A stretch of 64,000 bases of DNA from assembly GCF_947492555.1 (NCBI RefSeq), contig NZ_CANLNE010000005.1:59229-123228 (forward strand), read 5' to 3'. Position 1 is the first letter of the stretch. Every line of letters starts with the position of its first letter. The notes beneath the pieces are model-generated. The model was given only the letters and a program-made list of their open reading frames with translations. It did no database searches and had not been told where the DNA came from. The translations under genes were made by a program, and so were the position numbers. This document shows, in pieces, positions 1 through 7,789 of this stretch. The DNA comes from an uncultured Roseobacter sp. (GTDB lineage: Bacteria; Pseudomonadota; Alphaproteobacteria; Rhodobacterales; Rhodobacteraceae).

Positions 1-3
1 TCC

Positions 4-390
4 GTGAAACTCGCGCTCCAACCGACCCAGGTGGTTCTGTTAAAGCATGGTGATGCCCAGCCCATCACCACCCAATCGAATTTGAGTATTCTGGACAGTT
101 TCAAGCAGAACCATCAACCTCATGCCAGTCTGTGCGAGGGGCGCGGGCGGTGCGGGACATGTGCGGTGCGTATCGTCTCGTCGGAGTTTCCCCTGCCGGA
201 GCCCACGGCGCTGGAGATGAAGACACTGCGCCGCATCGGGGCCGCAGAAGATGTGCGCCTCGCGTGTCAGCTGACACCCTCCGGCGGGTTTCTGGAGGTC
301 GATCCGCTGTATCCGGCGGACTACAGTTTCAAGGACAAGGACTTTGAAAAGCCGGAGCTGGTCTCCAATCCCGCTGAGGTCCCGGCATGA
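4..390 (+). CDS. 2Fe-2S ferredoxin-domain protein (possibly 5'-truncated)
   Basis: The 128 readable residues hold an adrenodoxin/plant-type [2Fe-2S] domain. Cluster cysteines are C44, C50 and C53 (CEGRGRCGTC, a CX5CX2C pattern) and C88 in LACQL. The domain would carry out one-electron transfer. The first in-frame start is a GTG three bases from the window edge and the frame is still open there, so this could be the C-terminal ferredoxin domain of a longer protein. Its stop overlaps the start of the downstream MscS gene (ATGA), so the two are probably co-transcribed. The domain call is firm; protein length and partner are unknown. Confidence 0.8.
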   Translation: MKLALQPTQVVLLKHGDAQPITTQSNLSILDSFKQNHQPHASLCEGRGRCGTCAVRIVSSEFPLPEPTALEMKTLRRIGAAEDVRLACQLTPSGGFLEVDPLYPADYSFKDKDFEKPELVSNPAEVPA

Positions 391-2651
391 TCGGTCTCAT
401 GCGCGTCAGGGCGTGGGCCGCGGCTGTCCTACTGATACTATCGACTGTGGTTGCCAGCGCACAGGAACCGGCACCCGCCATTGATGCCCCCTCCGCGAAC
501 GACCTGCATGAATTCACCCGGCTGCTTGCGGACGACCGCATTCAGAACTGGCTGCAGGAGCAGGCAAATGACGCCGAAGCCGCCGCGCCGCAGAACATCA
601 AATCCATTCGCGAGCAGTTGGCGGAGGCCACGGATCATGTCGGCGCGCGCGTCGCCGATCTGAGCGCGGCCTGGGCCAGTTTCAGTGAGGCACCCGAGGT
701 CATCGCACAGAAGTGGCGGGAACAGCTAACACCGGACCGGCGGGTGCGCAGCCTGACCTTTGCGCTGATCTTCCTGTTCTTCGGCGCCGGGCTGGAGTGG
801 CTGTCGCGGCAATACACCAACCCGCTGCGACGCCGGATCGAGTTCAGCACCTTCAAACGCCCCAGGGAGCGGTTGTTTGCGGCGCTGACCCGGACGGCGC
901 TGGCCTTTGTCGGTCTGACGATGTTTGCCATCGGCAGCATCGGGGCCTTCTCCACCATCGACTGGCCGCCGCTGCTGCGCACGCTGATCCTCGCAGCACT
1001 TGTGGGGATCCTCTCCGTCCGGGCGATCAATTCGCTGACCAAGCTTTTCCTTGCCCCGCGCGTGCCGCAACTGCGGCTTTTGCCTGTCGGGGACAAAATG
1101 GCGCGGGTTACCGGGCAGGCCATCATGTTCTTTTCCGCGATGGTCATTTTTGCCGTCTCGCTGATCGACGTCTTTGATCAGCTCACGACATCGGATGTAC
1201 AGGGCCGCATGGCACCGGAAACGCTTTCTGTTGCTGTCCTCTTTGCCGTTCTCTTGCTGGTGGCTGCACTGCTGCTGATTGCCATCTGTTTTGCGCAGGC
1301 CAGGAAGCATTCCGATGCCCTTTCCGACCGGTCCATGGCCCGTTGGCGCATTCATCTTAGTCTTTTGAGCGCCTTGGTGTTTGTCACATGGCTCTTTGAT
1401 GTGCGGGCCCTGATGTGGACGGTGCTCAGCATTGGTCTGGCCATTCCCATCCTCAAGTTGTTGCGGGCCTGGACGGATATGACCTTTGACCAGGTCATCG
1501 CAGATTTCCGGGCAAAGGCGGAACGTGCTGCTCCCCCTGCTGAAGCGTCGGAGCTTGCAGATGCCGTGATCGAGGAAGAAGAGTCTGCCGACCCTGCACC
1601 CATCATCGATCCTTACGAGACCTACCGGCCCATTGCTCAAAGGCTGATCCGGTTTGCTATGTTCATTGCCCTTGGTCTCACGCTGGCACTGATCTGGAAC
1701 GCGGGCATCTTCGAGAATTCGGAAAACCCCACCGTTGCACAGCGGCTGTTTTCTATTCTGATCGACAGCGCGGCGGCGGTGCTGATTGCGGACCTGATCT
1801 GGACCTGGGGCAAATCGTCGATTGATCGCCGCTTGGCCGCCTACAAGCCCCCCGAGGACGGGCAGGCCCCCGGACCCGAAGCGCGGATGGCGACCCTGCT
1901 GCCGCTGCTGCGTGTCGTGCTGATGGTCACATTGCTCAGCATGGTGGTGATGTCGGTCCTGTCCTCGATGGGGGTCAACATCGCGCCGATCCTTGCGGGC
2001 GCGAGCGTTATGGGCATTGCCATCGGCTTTGGTGCGCAGTCGCTGGTCAAGGATGTGGTGTCCGGCATCTTTTTCCTCGTCGATGATGCGTTTCGCGTGG
2101 GCGAATATGTCGAGATCGACCAGCTGCGGGGCACGGTGGAGAAAATCTCTATCCGCTCTCTGCAGATCCGGCATCACCGCGGCGCGGTGCACACGCTGCC
2201 CTTTGGTGAGCTGAAATCCATGACCAACTATTCGCGCGACTGGGTGATCATGAAACTGGAGTTCCGCGTGCCCTTCGACACCGATCTGCAACTGGTCAAG
2301 AAGATCGTCAAGAAGGTCGGTGCCGAGCTGAAGGCCAATGAGCATTATGGCGACAGTATTCTGGACACGCTGAAATCGCAGGGCGTGCGGCGGATGGAAG
2401 AATTCAACATGGTCGTGGGTGTAAAATTCATGACCCGTCCGGGCGAGCAATGGCTGGTGCGGCGCGATGCCTATCAGAAGGTGCGCGATGCTTTCGAGGC
2501 CAATGGCATCCGCATGGCCGAACGCAATGTGAAGGTCGAGATCGCGGGGGATCAGCCGCTGACGGAAGAAGAGCGCAAGGCCGTCACCGCTGCTGCGCAG
2601 GATGCCATTACCCAGCCCGTGACACCGGGCGTTGTCCCGGACGAACCCTAG
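387..2651 (+). CDS. MscS-family mechanosensitive ion channel, large form
   Basis: A 754-residue inner-membrane protein. It has an N-terminal signal-like segment (residues 5-25), a polar periplasmic stretch to about 115, many hydrophobic segments, and a C-terminal MscS core. The pore-lining helix rich in Gly and Ala (ILAGASVMGIAIGFGAQSL) lies near residues 530-550. It is followed by the beta domain (VGEYVEIDQLRGTVEKISI) and the conserved TLPFGEL segment. It is much longer than E. coli MscS (286 residues) and resembles multi-TM paralogues such as YbdG/MscK types. The likely role is turgor release on hypo-osmotic shock. The start overlaps the preceding ferredoxin-domain gene by four bases. Confidence 0.93.
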   Translation: MIGLMRVRAWAAAVLLILSTVVASAQEPAPAIDAPSANDLHEFTRLLADDRIQNWLQEQANDAEAAAPQNIKSIREQLAEATDHVGARVADLSAAWASFSEAPEVIAQKWREQLTPDRRVRSLTFALIFLFFGAGLEWLSRQYTNPLRRRIEFSTFKRPRERLFAALTRTALAFVGLTMFAIGSIGAFSTIDWPPLLRTLILAALVGILSVRAINSLTKLFLAPRVPQLRLLPVGDKMARVTGQAIMFFSAMVIFAVSLIDVFDQLTTSDVQGRMAPETLSVAVLFAVLLLVAALLLIAICFAQARKHSDALSDRSMARWRIHLSLLSALVFVTWLFDVRALMWTVLSIGLAIPILKLLRAWTDMTFDQVIADFRAKAERAAPPAEASELADAVIEEEESADPAPIIDPYETYRPIAQRLIRFAMFIALGLTLALIWNAGIFENSENPTVAQRLFSILIDSAAAVLIADLIWTWGKSSIDRRLAAYKPPEDGQAPGPEARMATLLPLLRVVLMVTLLSMVVMSVLSSMGVNIAPILAGASVMGIAIGFGAQSLVKDVVSGIFFLVDDAFRVGEYVEIDQLRGTVEKISIRSLQIRHHRGAVHTLPFGELKSMTNYSRDWVIMKLEFRVPFDTDLQLVKKIVKKVGAELKANEHYGDSILDTLKSQGVRRMEEFNMVVGVKFMTRPGEQWLVRRDAYQKVRDAFEANGIRMAERNVKVEIAGDQPLTEEERKAVTAAAQDAITQPVTPGVVPDEP

Positions 2652-2716
2652 GTGGCTTTGCAAGGTCCCGCCTTTACCGGGATGTTTGGCCGGGTAGGGG
2701 GCCGCAAGGTGCGCGC

Positions 2717-3796
2717 CTAGTCAGCGCAGGTAAAGGATCCCATCTGCGCTTTTACGATCGGTCCGGCCCATTCCAGCGGCATTCCTATCGTGTCCGCAAA
2801 ACCGGCCAGCACGTTGGACAGAACGTCCGTCATCTCCGTGGCGGAGGGCTGAGCGAAATCCAAAGTGTCGCCCGTCGTGTGGGCGGTTTCGAGGTTCAGA
2901 CCGGTCACGCTGTCGCGGCAGCTGAAATCGATATCTCCCATCTCGATGCGCCCCTGCGACGTGGTGTCGGTCAGCTTAAACCGGATGGTCTGCTCCGTCG
3001 GTGAAGCCACGATCTGCCAGCGCGTCTGATCGTTTTTAACATCCTCCAGCGCGGCAAAGGCATCCTTCGATCCGGAGTGGGTGGCGTGTGCCGCCAGGAC
3101 AAACCGGTTCAGGCTGCTGCGCTCATGTGTCTTCGACACCGGCACGGGTTTGCTGCCGCCGAACCCCTCAAAGCTCGCCAGTCCGGCAAGAAGATCTTCA
3201 TAGTCCGAGTTGGTCAGTGCCGGAACGGGCATGTCATGTCCCAGATGCACTGAAATTCCGTCGCGTGTCGGTGTGAGCGCCGCCGTCGCACCGGTGGCGT
3301 CTGCAACGAAGTAGTGGATCGGAACCATCGCCTGCACGGATGCCTCTCGTGCAAGGGTTACGGCCTCTTCGACCGATGCTGCGCGGTCCAGCAGCAATTG
3401 GATCAACTCCAATTCGTTCAGGATGTCCGTGCTCTTCGTGGCAGGAAACGCGGCGGCGTCGTTCCACATCAGCGAGACGAACAGCCCTTCGGTATTCATG
3501 CCCGCCGTCGGCATGCCAAATCCCATCTGATTGAAGGTGACGCTACCATGCTCGGTGGGCCAGCTTGCCGTGCTGTCTTCCATGATGGACGTGCGGACGC
3601 CACCTTGGGGGTTCACAAATATGTAGCCCGCCCCGGTCGCCGAGGTGTCATAGCTATAGGCAATCTCCCTCGATCCGGCAGGGCCGAGCGCCATCGTCGA
3701 ACAGGCCAGCACCGCCGGCGCCACCACACATGTGATCGCGGCCAGCGACCACGCGGAATGTCTCTTGCCGAGCAATTCCTGAATTCGAAAAACCAT
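2717..3796 (-). CDS. Choloylglycine hydrolase/penicillin V acylase family Ntn amidase, exported
   Basis: 359 residues. An N-terminal signal segment ends at VLAC, so Cys32 would become the N-terminal nucleophile after cleavage, as in the linear-amide C-N hydrolases of this family. Other family hallmarks are GMNTEGL (near residue 100), the TNSDYE motif and the SSLNRF arginine. Known members cleave conjugated bile salts, penicillin V, or in some proteobacteria N-acyl-homoserine lactones; the substrate here cannot be told. GGAGAGGA precedes the ATG. It is divergent from a LytTR regulator 88 bp away, which suggests shared control. Confidence 0.88.
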   Translation of the reverse strand: MVFRIQELLGKRHSAWSLAAITCVVAPAVLACSTMALGPAGSREIAYSYDTSATGAGYIFVNPQGGVRTSIMEDSTASWPTEHGSVTFNQMGFGMPTAGMNTEGLFVSLMWNDAAAFPATKSTDILNELELIQLLLDRAASVEEAVTLAREASVQAMVPIHYFVADATGATAALTPTRDGISVHLGHDMPVPALTNSDYEDLLAGLASFEGFGGSKPVPVSKTHERSSLNRFVLAAHATHSGSKDAFAALEDVKNDQTRWQIVASPTEQTIRFKLTDTTSQGRIEMGDIDFSCRDSVTGLNLETAHTTGDTLDFAQPSATEMTDVLSNVLAGFADTIGMPLEWAGPIVKAQMGSFTCAD

Positions 3797-3884
3797 GTTA
3801 CGATCCTCTCCATCTGTCGGTTACAATCCTGTGCCCGACGGGATGACGCATCGATTGACGCATACTCAAGCGGAGTTTCGTGAA

Positions 3885-4667
3885 ATGCCTGCAGGGATCG
3901 CGAACAACACCCTCAGGGCGGTTTTCGCAGAGGCGGTTGCCGAGCTTTTGGGCACACGCAGGCGGGTTTCCGTGCTGGTTCTGATCGCCTTGTTGACAGG
4001 TCTTGTGGGGCCTTTCGGGACGGACATGCATTTTCTTGAGGTGCAGCGATATCTCTATTGGGCGCTGATTGTCTTTGGCACGGCGATCCCGGTTCAGTTG
4101 GTGTTCTTTTCCGTGGAACGTGTAAGCCGCCGAATGAACTGGTCCGCTTTGATCTGGGTGCCCATTGCTTCTGTGGTCGCCGCGTTACCCGCGATGGCGG
4201 TCGTCAATGGCATCGCCTGTGCCTTCGGGTCCTGCATCGGCAGGGCGGGGATGACGGAGCTGTATCTTCAGTGCGCCGTTGTGATCCTGTCCATCGGCAC
4301 AATGGTCAAACTTCTGTCGCCACGCGAAGCTATACCGATACCGGCACCGTCAGAGCCTGTGCTGCTGCATCGCCTGCCGGGGGCCCGGCGCGGCCGGCTG
4401 ATCCGCCTGGCAGCGCAGGATCATTACGTCGAGGTCATTACAGATCAGGGCCGCAGCCTTGTTGCTATGCGTTTCAAGGATGCAATTGAAGAGGCAGGAC
4501 AGGTGGCAGGCGCGCAGGTGCATCGCTCCCACTGGGTCGCGCGTGAGGCGGTTGTTGCCCGGCGCACTGTAAGCGGGAAGGTTGTCTTGGAACTGGCCGA
4601 TGGCAGCCTTGTTCCGATTGGCCGGACCTTCCGTCGGAAGGCCTCTGATGCCGGCGTTCTTTTCTGA
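3885..4667 (+). CDS. Membrane-bound LytTR-type transcriptional regulator
   Basis: About 260 residues. The N-terminal half has roughly four hydrophobic segments (e.g. VLVLIALLTGLVGPFG, VPIASVVAALPAMAVVNG). The C-terminal ~95 residues are a LytTR DNA-binding domain, recognisable from RLIRLAAQDHYVEVIT, an HRSHWVA motif and LVPIGRTFR. There is no receiver domain, so the membrane part probably senses the signal. I chose the ATG at 3885 because GGAG lies 9 bases upstream; in-frame starts also exist at 3795 and 3843, and the longer form would overlap the divergent amidase gene. The divergent exported amidase is the obvious candidate target. Confidence 0.85.
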   Translation: MPAGIANNTLRAVFAEAVAELLGTRRRVSVLVLIALLTGLVGPFGTDMHFLEVQRYLYWALIVFGTAIPVQLVFFSVERVSRRMNWSALIWVPIASVVAALPAMAVVNGIACAFGSCIGRAGMTELYLQCAVVILSIGTMVKLLSPREAIPIPAPSEPVLLHRLPGARRGRLIRLAAQDHYVEVITDQGRSLVAMRFKDAIEEAGQVAGAQVHRSHWVAREAVVARRTVSGKVVLELADGSLVPIGRTFRRKASDAGVLF

Positions 4668-4683
4668 CGCCGCTGCTTGATCG

Positions 4684-4977
4684 TCAAATCGCTGTGAACC
4701 TGCCGTCCCAGAATTCATTGGACGCGCGGACCCACACCGTCCCGTCCGCATCATCGTAGATCACGACCGGACTGCGATCCGCCTCCAGGATGCCTTCTGA
4801 CAGCACACGGTAGAGCCCGCCTTTGCGGTGCTGATGTGTCGGCATCCAACGGGCGGCCCGATCCTCTGGCCATTTCCTGTCGGGTTCTGCAGCGGCGGGC
4901 GGAACCTTTTCCCGCCCGCCGCTCAACATCTGACTGCCAAAGCGCAGCATGCGTCGTATCATCTTCTGCCCCATCAT
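4684..4977 (-). CDS. DUF1653-like small protein
   Basis: 97 residues. The C-terminal half (HQHRKGGLYRVL, VVIYDDADGTVWVRASNEF) resembles the DUF1653 fold, a small beta-rich domain of unknown function. The N-terminal ~45 residues are basic and unrecognised. It starts four bases after the stop of the class II ribonucleotide reductase gene, so the two are almost certainly one transcript. It converges with the LytTR gene 16 bp away. The role is unknown; coupling to nrdJ is the main clue. Confidence 0.7.
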   Translation of the reverse strand: MMGQKMIRRMLRFGSQMLSGGREKVPPAAAEPDRKWPEDRAARWMPTHQHRKGGLYRVLSEGILEADRSPVVIYDDADGTVWVRASNEFWDGRFTAI

Positions 4978-4981
4978 CTGA

Positions 4982-6706
4982 TCATGTCGAGAGGATAGAC
5001 CCCGTTACGGCATTGGGGCGGAAGGTTGTGCACCCTTTGCAGCCGCTATCATAGGCTTTTATGTATACATCCTTGAAGAGTTCAAATGACATATCCGCCG
5101 GGCAGTTCACGGTTTTCGAAATGCCGCTGTCCACCCAAGCCTGCGCAGCGGCCTGCATGGCCACATGATCTGCGGGTTCCAGATCCATCGCGGTCACGAA
5201 ACCCTCGGGCAGCGCGGCGTCCGCGCCGAAAATGCGACGGTGCAGCCAGATGGCGTAGTCTTCCACCGCCTCCAGCGACTTGCTGCCGTCGGGATTGCTG
5301 AACAGCCGTTGGTAGGACGCCGAAAAGATCGGTTCAATGCCCGAGGAGACGTTGCCCGCGTACATCGACGTTGTCCCCGTGGGGGCGATCGTGGTCAGCA
5401 GGCCGTTGCGCAGCCCATGGCGCATGATGGCTTGCCGCACATCCGGGTCGAGTTTCTGGATGTTCGTGTGCTTCTGATGACGCGTGCTGTCAAAGAGTGG
5501 GAAGCTGCCGCGCTCCGCCGCGAGCTTGGACGAGGCAAGATAGGCTGCGTTTTGCAAGGTGCGCATCCACTGCGACAGTGTCTCTGCCGCCTGTTCAGAG
5601 CCATAGCGCAGGCCGAGCATCATCAGTGCGTCCGCGACCCCCGTAACGCCGATGCCGATGCGCCGTTTGGCTTGTGCTTCGTCTTTTTGCGCCTCAACCG
5701 CGAACCGCGATACATCAATCGCGTTGTCCAGCATCCGAACAGCGACCTTGGCCAGGCGCTTCAACTCGTCAAAGTTCATCGTGGCCCCGGGCTGGAATGG
5801 GGATCGCACCAGCCGCGCGAGGTTGATCGAGGCCAGCGGACAGGTCCCGTTCGGCGGCAGCGGCTGTTCCGCGCAGGAGTTCGTTGCGGAGATGCTTTCA
5901 AGGTAGTTGAGCGGGTTGAGCGTGTTGATCCGATCAATGAACAGGACACCGGGTTCCGCCGTCTCATAGTTCGTTGTCAGGATCTTATCCCAAAGTTCCC
6001 GTGCTTTCACCTGCCGCAACGTCCAGCCGTTCCAGGTCAGGTTCCAGTCGTCATTCCTGCGCACGGCCTGCATGAAGTCATCGGTGATCATGACGGAGAG
6101 GTTGAAGTTTCGCAGCTCTGCAGAGGCTTCCTTGGCCGAGATGAAGGCCTCGATGTCCGGGTGGTCACAGCGCAGCGTCGCCATCATCGCGCCGCGCCCC
6201 ATGCCGCTGACCACCATCTTGCAGACCGAATTGCAGATATCCATGGCCGCAAGCGGCCCCGCCGCAGGGCAATCCAGACCCGCGACCCCGGTGCCCCTGG
6301 GGCGCAGGGTCGAGAAATCGAACCCGATGCCGCCGCCCATCTTCATTGTCAGCGCCGCCTGTTTTGCGGTGTCCATGATGCCTTCGACTGAATCGGGAAT
6401 TTCCTGCATGACAAAGGTATTGGACAACGTCACGTCGCGCGCGGTCCCGCACCCTGAAAGGATCCGCCCGCCCGGTAAAAGTTTGTAAGATGCCATGGCA
6501 TCGTAGAATTGTGACGCAACAGCCTGCCGGTCAGATGGCTTTTCATTCTCCGTCAGCCCGTGGGCGACCCGTTTCCATGTGTCAGAAACCGTTTGATCCA
6601 CAACGCGCCCCTGCGAGCGATATTGGTACTTGGCGCTCCAGATGCGATGCGCGATTGGATTTTCCGAGCTGGAGTTTTGCGGAACAAGATTGGTTTCTCT
6701 TAGCAT
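4982..6706 (-). CDS. nrdJ: Adenosylcobalamin-dependent ribonucleotide reductase, short class II
   Basis: Reduces ribonucleotides to deoxyribonucleotides using a B12-generated thiyl radical. Visible motifs: GGIGFDFSTLRPRG, NSCAEQPLPPNGTC with the conserved cysteine and radical-site residues, and a C-terminal CKGC redox pair (GCKGCTTFRPN). The gene stops about 12 residues after that motif, so it lacks the TSCPD-type C-terminal extension common in longer homologues. Start choice: in-frame ATGs lie at 6757, 6715 and 6706. An AAAAGGGG stretch is best spaced for 6706. The true protein is about 574-591 residues. The downstream DUF1653-like gene is coupled. Confidence 0.93.
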   Translation of the reverse strand: MLRETNLVPQNSSSENPIAHRIWSAKYQYRSQGRVVDQTVSDTWKRVAHGLTENEKPSDRQAVASQFYDAMASYKLLPGGRILSGCGTARDVTLSNTFVMQEIPDSVEGIMDTAKQAALTMKMGGGIGFDFSTLRPRGTGVAGLDCPAAGPLAAMDICNSVCKMVVSGMGRGAMMATLRCDHPDIEAFISAKEASAELRNFNLSVMITDDFMQAVRRNDDWNLTWNGWTLRQVKARELWDKILTTNYETAEPGVLFIDRINTLNPLNYLESISATNSCAEQPLPPNGTCPLASINLARLVRSPFQPGATMNFDELKRLAKVAVRMLDNAIDVSRFAVEAQKDEAQAKRRIGIGVTGVADALMMLGLRYGSEQAAETLSQWMRTLQNAAYLASSKLAAERGSFPLFDSTRHQKHTNIQKLDPDVRQAIMRHGLRNGLLTTIAPTGTTSMYAGNVSSGIEPIFSASYQRLFSNPDGSKSLEAVEDYAIWLHRRIFGADAALPEGFVTAMDLEPADHVAMQAAAQAWVDSGISKTVNCPADMSFELFKDVYIKAYDSGCKGCTTFRPNAVTGSILST

Positions 6707-6715
6707 TTTTGACAT

Positions 6716-7133
6716 CCCCTTTTCTGGGGAGGACGCATAGCGAAGAGTTTGATTCAAAGTGTTAAGATCGGGTGGAAAGTTAACACATGGTAAACAAGAT
6801 AGATCAAATATGCGATAGTTTGGGGATGCTGCTCACTCTGGCATCACTTGGCCGGAAATCTTAACGATCTGAGGGCGGATTAACGTTTTCGTCACGGGTG
6901 CGAAGTGACTGCTGCCGCTGATGTCCAGGTTGCGCTTGGCCGTGAGACCGCGCCGTGTTTGAGAAAATGAGGCTGACCGCGTCAGCAACTTGAAATTCTT
7001 GAGCGGTCGGAACTTGTCAAAATTTGAAAGGTATTGTCGGGAGAAACCCCGGCGCCCAGCCATCCTGTTCAAGGCGGGTTAACACTTGCGAAATATCAGT
7101 CTTGAGTGGTCAATTTCAATGATGGGTGTCTTC
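6716..7133. other. Intergenic region between nrdJ and a GST gene, with repeated TTAAC motifs
   Basis: About 420 bp without a convincing gene. Near the nrdJ side, GTGTTAA (6759-6765) and TTAACAC (6780-6786) form an inverted pair. TTAACG recurs directly at 6861 and 6880, and TTAACAC recurs at 7079-7085. These could be sites for a regulator of either gene. I looked for a cobalamin riboswitch in front of nrdJ and for paired NrdR boxes and could not make a convincing case for either. A 79-codon reading frame on the minus strand (6833-7072) has no family resemblance and no evident ribosome-binding site. Confidence 0.4.
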
Positions 7134-7766
7134 ATGATCAAACTCTATGCATGCTTGGGATCGGGTAATTGCTTCAAGCCCTGGCTGGCGCTTCACCAGC
7201 TTCAAACCCCGTTTGAGCTTCGTCTGGTGGATGTTCTGGCGGGTGAGCAGAAGACCGACTGGTTTCTGGAGATCAATCCAAATGGCGTTGTCCCCTTTAT
7301 GGTGACGGAGGACGGCCGCGGATTGGGTGAAAGCAATGCAATGCTCTGGTACCTGGCCGAGGGAACGCACCTGATGCCGCAGGACAAGACCGAGCGTGCA
7401 CAGGCGCTGCAATGGATGTACTTCGAGCAGTCCAAGCTGGAGCCCTTCATTTCACCGGCCCGCTTTTTTACGACGATCCTGCCGCAGGAACGCGAAAATC
7501 GTGCCGCCGACATTGAAAACTGGCAAAATGCGGCGGCCCCGGGTCTTGCGCGCTTGGACGAACACCTGCGGGAGTTTCAGTTCATGGTGGGGTCTGGATA
7601 CTCGGTCGCTGATATCGGGGTCTTTGGATACGTGCATGTTTTGGAGGAAGCCGGTCTTTCGATGGATGACTACCCAAACATCGCGCGCTGGATCGGGGAT
7701 GTAAGCGCGACCAAGGGGTTCCGACCCCTTGGGAAACTTGGAGTCCAGGAGGGTAAGGCCGCCTGA
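7134..7766 (+). CDS. Glutathione S-transferase family protein
   Basis: About 210 residues with the thioredoxin-like N-terminal half (IKLYACLGSGNCFKPWLAL, then the cis-proline NPNGVVPFM and the ESNAMLWYLA glutathione-contact segment) and the all-helical C-terminal half (SVADIGVFGYVHVLEEAG). It would conjugate or reduce small electrophiles with glutathione in the cytoplasm. The start at 7134 gives the usual compact N-terminus; in-frame starts at 7086, 7119 and 7122 would add up to 16 residues with no domain. It is apparently monocistronic, followed after 23 bp by the GGDEF-EAL gene. Confidence 0.88.
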   Translation: MIKLYACLGSGNCFKPWLALHQLQTPFELRLVDVLAGEQKTDWFLEINPNGVVPFMVTEDGRGLGESNAMLWYLAEGTHLMPQDKTERAQALQWMYFEQSKLEPFISPARFFTTILPQERENRAADIENWQNAAAPGLARLDEHLREFQFMVGSGYSVADIGVFGYVHVLEEAGLSMDDYPNIARWIGDVSATKGFRPLGKLGVQEGKAA

Positions 7767-7789
7767 TCTGATTTCAGAGGTAATCCCAG

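Noticed and set aside
726..2663. 645-codon reading frame on the minus strand across the mscS gene
   Set aside because: It is antisense to a well-supported channel gene, is rich in His, Arg and Gln, and has no recognisable domain: a by-product of high GC.
5165..6391. 408-codon plus-strand frame across nrdJ
   Set aside because: Antisense to clear ribonucleotide reductase motifs, with no family resemblance.
6707..6900. Cobalamin riboswitch upstream of the B12-dependent reductase
   Set aside because: I could not find the B12-box core or a consistent fold on the minus strand.
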